DNA of 8,282 nt. Source: Acidobacteriota bacterium. Lineage in GTDB: Bacteria; Acidobacteriota; Terriglobia; Terriglobales; Acidobacteriaceae. Shown here piece after piece: positions 5,889 through 8,282 of this stretch. Where the stretch lies: NCBI GenBank assembly GCA_021781255.1, contig JAJXXG010001243.1, positions 1 to 8,282 of the forward strand, read 5' to 3'. The notes beneath the pieces are model-generated. The model ran no database searches. It saw only the letters and a list, made by a program, of their open reading frames with translations, and had not been told where the DNA came from. The translations under genes and the position numbers were made by a program. Each line of letters begins with the position of its first letter. The first letter of the stretch is position 1.

Positions 5889-6479
5889 GGCGAAAAGGCA
5901 CCCATCTACACCATGGGTTCGGCAGACGTGCGGGCATACTCGCGCAACAAGCGCGGCATTGCCGGCAACCTGGTGTGGATCAACTTCGATCGCCACGCCC
6001 TGCTCAACCTCTTCCAGATGGCCATGGGCACCTTCGTGGCCGACTCGGACGAGATCCGTCCGCAGTTCAGCGATGTGGCCAACGGCATGGCGGTGTTCCA
6101 GTCCTCGGTGGTCCGTGATCTCGGCCCTTCCATCAGCCAGACCATCGACCAGCTGGATCAGATCACCATCACCAATACCGGCTCGGACAAGGAACTGGCG
6201 ACCCCCTGGTACTCCGACCAGATCCTGCCCTTCGACGTCACCCTCACCGGCGCCAACGAGTACGGCGCCATGTGCGCGGCCAAGATCTTCGGCCTGGAGA
6301 TCCTCAACGAAGGTTCCGGCATCTCCATCGATGACGCGGTGACCGAGATGTCCGCCACCTTCGTGGCCCGCACCGTCGAGCCCATGTCGGCCGTGCCCAG
6401 CCCGTTCCAGACCAGGGATTTTCGTCCTTTGCCCTGTTTTGGAACCATCGGAAACAACTACCGCAAGCGTAGTCAATAA
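5889..6479 (+). pseudogene. Internal fragment of a tailed-phage virion structural protein
   Basis: The frame reads GEKAPIYTMGSADVRAYSRN, then KRGIAGNLVWINFDRHALL, and continues phage-like to about residue F166 counted from the ATG at 5913 (6410). It resembles structural (tail-tube-like) proteins of large myoviruses, which share an IYTMG...RS.SR.KRGIAG...FDRHALL core; this is family recollection, not a search. The similarity-like text begins before the ATG (EKAPIYT precedes it) and that ATG has no ribosome-binding site at proper distance, so the true N-terminus is missing. Beyond about 6411 the codon pattern and residue style change abruptly (QTRDFRPLPCFGTIGNN...) until the stop at 6477-6479, so the C-terminus is replaced too. 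Codons end almost always in G or C between 5913 and 6410, much more strongly than in the regulator or recombinase, which suggests transfer from a high-GC source. It has no phage neighbours here. Probably inert. Confidence 0.6.
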
Positions 6480-6707
6480 CCCAATATCGCTCTATCTATG
6501 AATCACTTGCGTCGCACCTGTTCCGGTCATAAAAGCCCGCTTTTCCGCCCCCCCCGCCTGCACCCGCCGGGCGGCATCGAAAACTGCGCCACACAGTTCC
6601 TGCCCGCGCCAAAAACTGCGCCACCGGCGTCAGTCTTCTTTTCGTTCTACAGCAGCGACGCAGATCACATTCGATCGATCCTTCGCACTGATAGCCTGCA
6701 CTCTTCT
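6480..6707. other. Non-coding mobile-DNA remnant
   Basis: No gene is supported in this stretch. It holds a palindrome AAAAGC-CC-GCTTTT (6531-6544), followed by a run of eight C (6548-6555), and the IS21-like end repeats described separately. A frame open from an ATG at 6498 covers it but has no ribosome-binding site and proline-rich junk-like content. Confidence 0.45.
6580..6624. repeat. Paired AAAACTGCGCCAC repeats, probable end remnant of an IS21-family element
   Basis: AAAACTGCGCCAC occurs at 6580-6592 and again at 6612-6624, a 32-base period. Read on the other strand this is GTGGCGCAGTTTT repeated, the style of the multiple internal repeats near the ends of IS21-family (istA/istB) elements. 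No istA or istB coding sequence is visible within the window, so this would be a solo or eroded end. The IS21 assignment rests on my recollection of end motifs and should be treated as moderate. Confidence 0.45.
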
Positions 6708-6923
6708 ATGACCAGAAATGTCGATAAGGAAAGCACCGCGGTTCGATTGCGCCTCTCCGCCGCCCAGATCAAGGTCCTCGCCCCGGGTATCAAGCTCCTC
6801 GTCGAGTCCTATGAGATCCGTCAGCGCTCAGGGACCTCACCCTTCTCCTATCCCTTCCGCATCTTCCCCCCGCCCCGCGCCCTGGGACTGACGATACAGC
6901 TTCGCCCGACAAACGCCTTGTAA
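6708..6923 (+). CDS. Doubtful small ORF, 71 aa, unknown
   Basis: A frame from ATG 6708 to TAA 6923. The first 37 residues look protein-like, with basic and hydrophobic residues alternating (STAVRLRLSAAQIKVLAPGI, then a KLLVESYE helix), while residues 42-60 become Pro/Phe/Ser rich (SPFSYPFRIFPPPRALG). No Shine-Dalgarno is seen before the ATG. The end overlaps the integrase remnant in another frame. It may be a degraded piece of a mobile-element protein or a chance frame. No function can be assigned. Confidence 0.22.
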   Translation: MTRNVDKESTAVRLRLSAAQIKVLAPGIKLLVESYEIRQRSGTSPFSYPFRIFPPPRALGLTIQLRPTNAL

Positions 6924-7113
6924 GTACCTCAATCACAGACTCGACATCTGGGCCCGGCCGTGGCTTCGAGCTGGGGACTACGCGACTCTGCTCGCACGGT
7001 ACTTCCGCCGACGACTGGGCGCAAGACTATTTGCGGAGCTTTCGCCGGCGGAAATCCAGGTACTCTACAGCGAGTTGCTCAACCGGAAGCTTTCGGCGCG
7101 CAGGCTTTCCTAA
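6892..7113 (+). pseudogene. Tyrosine-integrase N-terminal (core-binding) fragment
   Basis: A frame open from 6892 to TAA at 7111-7113 (73 codons) has no start codon but reads LDIWARPWLRAGDYATLLAR, YFRRRLGARLFAELSPAEIQ, VLYSELLNRKLSAR. This matches the SAM-like core-binding domain of phage-type tyrosine integrases, which typically run ...RLR..TY..YE.LLR.Y.RP.LG...LA.L.P..IQ.LYS.LL.RGLSAR. The expected continuation (TVRYTHAVLRNAL...) is interrupted by the stop; a frame-shifted segment just after it (ILAAALRNFLVAQAG) may be its remains, to about 7180. The catalytic domain with R-H-R-Y residues is absent. It is therefore a broken integrase, consistent with decay of an integrated element next to the phage and IS remnants. 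Confidence 0.6.
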
Positions 7114-7459
7114 ATTCGGCATTCTGGCAGCTGCACTGAGGAACTTCCTTGTTGCCCAGGCCGGGACTCAGGCAGCAGCGGAGGGGACTGGGTATCGGAA
7201 AAACATCCCCTCTTCGCGGAAGAGGAAGGGAGTTTCTTGCTTGCTATTCCCTTTTATAGAACCCGACGGACAACGCCAACTTTGTATCTAACCGGGCCAT
7301 CTCCCAGAAGCACGCCAGTAGAGAAGCCGCACCATCTCAGGTAATCAAGATTCTCGCCTCACGTCGTACACTTGTAACGTTCTTTCTAACAGTGGATTAG
7401 GCGTGCCCGATGCCGCAGGCAAGAGGTACTCACAGCATGGGACAGAGGAGGCAAGGCTT
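7114..7459. other. Intergenic leader before the restriction gene; no supported gene
   Basis: About 345 bases without a supportable gene. A frame from 7031 to 7291 crosses the integrase remnant in another phase and is probably part decayed integrase and part chance. The promoter of the restriction-type gene should lie here; I find only weak hexamers (TTGTAA at 7373-7378 with no good -10). No tRNA or obvious attachment-site duplication is visible. Confidence 0.4.
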
Positions 7460-8282
7460 TTGACGGTGGAGAACGGATTCTTTGAGCACCCGATCCTCAA
7501 CTCGCCTTACGAATATCCCGCGCGTCATTGGGAACTCGACGCCAACGGCCACCCGACACAGAGGACAGCCGAAACCCGGCGCACGGCGCAGTTCATCACG
7601 CCGATCCCGAAGCCCCGGAAACAGAAAGAATCTCCGATCCAGCAAGACCTCGATCTGGACGAAGGCACCGGACTCTCTACACGGGCACAGCGGTATGAGC
7701 CAATCCCCATCATCAACGAATTGCGCCGGCAGGTGGACGATTGGCGTCGGCTGCTCAGTTCCACGGACTGGCTTGTCACTCCTGAAACAGCCCGACTGCT
7801 CCAGCATTGGAGGCACCATCAGTTCCAGAGCATACGGCCCTTTTTCTGTCAGGTTGAAGCTGTTGAGACGGCGATCTGGCTGACTGAGGTCGCTCCGAAG
7901 CGCCCAGCCTCGAAGAAGTTTCTGGAGCATCTCGCCAATGCCAACGCTGAGGCAAATCCTGAACTGAACCGCCTCGCGCTCAAACTGGCCACCGGAGCCG
8001 GAAAAACTACGGTCATGGCGATGCTGATCGCCTGGCAGACAATAAACGCTGTCCGACGTCCCGGCAGTTCGCACTTTACGCGTGGGTTTCTGGTGGTCAC
8101 GCCCGGCCTCACCATCAAAGATCGGCTCCGCGTGCTCCAGCCCAACGATCCCGACAGCTATTACGCGAGCCGCGAGCTGGTTCCGCCGGACATGCTCGAC
8201 GACATCCAGCGCGCCAAGATCGTCATCACCAACTACCACGCATTCAAGCTGCGGGAACGGGTGGAAATCTCCAAAGGCGGTC
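7460..8282 (+). CDS. Type III restriction-type Res subunit / DEAD-like helicase (BPTD_3080-like), N-terminal 274 residues
   Basis: ATP-dependent helicase/translocase part of a restriction-type system, cut by the right window edge. A conserved N-terminal region holds ILNSPYEYPARHWELD at residues 12-27, a charged linker, and VTPETARLLQHWRHHQFQ with FFCQVEAVETAIWLTEVA, as in the BPTD_3080 restriction endonuclease family. Walker A is LATGAGKTTVMAM, with the lysine at residue 182; motif Ia is FLVVTPGLTIKDRLRVL from 210; LVPPDMLDDI and IVITNYHAFK (254-263) follow. The DEAH-box, helicase C-terminal half and nuclease domain would lie beyond the edge. I chose TTG 7460 because AGGAGG ends 8 bases upstream; GTG 7466 is the alternative with worse spacing, and no in-frame ATG fits. 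No methyltransferase is seen upstream. The frame is clean throughout, so this gene seems intact, unlike the remnants to its left. A role in phage defence is inferred from the family. Confidence 0.85.
   Translation, partial: MTVENGFFEHPILNSPYEYPARHWELDANGHPTQRTAETRRTAQFITPIPKPRKQKESPIQQDLDLDEGTGLSTRAQRYEPIPIINELRRQVDDWRRLLSSTDWLVTPETARLLQHWRHHQFQSIRPFFCQVEAVETAIWLTEVAPKRPASKKFLEHLANANAEANPELNRLALKLATGAGKTTVMAMLIAWQTINAVRRPGSSHFTRGFLVVTPGLTIKDRLRVLQPNDPDSYYASRELVPPDMLDDIQRAKIVITNYHAFKLRERVEISKGG

Noticed and set aside
5802..6476. Minus-strand frame of 224 aa, Gly/His/Asp rich, opposite the phage fragment
   Set aside because: High GC3 in the plus-strand frame removes stops on the other strand. 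The HGRHGLDGAGHEGG-style text is typical shadow translation.
7373..7400. TTGTAA with 17-base spacer as promoter of the Res gene
   Set aside because: The following hexamer has at most three matches to TATAAT; no better than chance.
1..8282. CRISPR array, tRNA or rRNA genes
   Set aside because: No regularly spaced repeats of 25-40 bases and no cloverleaf or conserved rRNA segment were seen on either strand.

Overview
The window looks like a chromosomal segment of an Acidobacteriota member (Terriglobia/Acidobacteriaceae type). The pointers are a GloVer-repeat secreted protein start, a secreted 'HGHW...NPDGT' hypothetical protein, a membrane-anchored winged-helix/TPR regulator, and a helix-turn-helix / ParG-like ribbon-helix-helix / serine recombinase cassette, all familiar from those genomes. 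The taxonomic call is inferred from protein style, not from a marker gene.

Left third (1-3934): two secretory genes read leftward, a 324-aa hypothetical (266-1240) and the first 72 codons of a GloVer-type protein (1-216), 49 bases apart and probably co-transcribed. Divergent from them, across a 258-base intergenic region, lies an 811-aa regulator (1499-3934) with an N-terminal OmpR/CadC-type winged helix, one membrane segment, a TolB-like domain and C-terminal TPRs. The layout suggests, without proving, that it regulates the leftward pair.

Middle (3935-5850): about 660 bases with no supportable gene, then a compact leftward three-gene cassette: XRE-type helix-turn-helix protein (5482-5772), ParG-like ribbon-helix-helix protein (5235-5432), serine recombinase (4594-5238, ATGA overlap). 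ACTC/GAGT tetramers, the half-site used by ParG of plasmid TP228, cluster around the cassette: three ACTC boxes spaced 8 and 7 bases over the XRE start, a palindrome 46 bases further upstream, and a perfect 11-bp inverted repeat covering the ribbon-helix-helix ribosome-binding site. This is the best candidate in the window for an uncharacterised regulatory/mobile module.

Right part (5850-7430): a graveyard of mobile DNA. It holds an internal piece of a tailed-phage virion protein with extreme GC3 codon use, an IS21-like end with two copies of AAAACTGCGCCAC, a small doubtful ORF and a broken tyrosine-integrase N-terminus. From 7460 an intact but window-truncated gene begins, a type III restriction-type helicase/nuclease subunit (BPTD_3080-like) with a visible Walker A motif. 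Positions 3935 to the right edge therefore read as an accessory island next to a conventional chromosomal locus.
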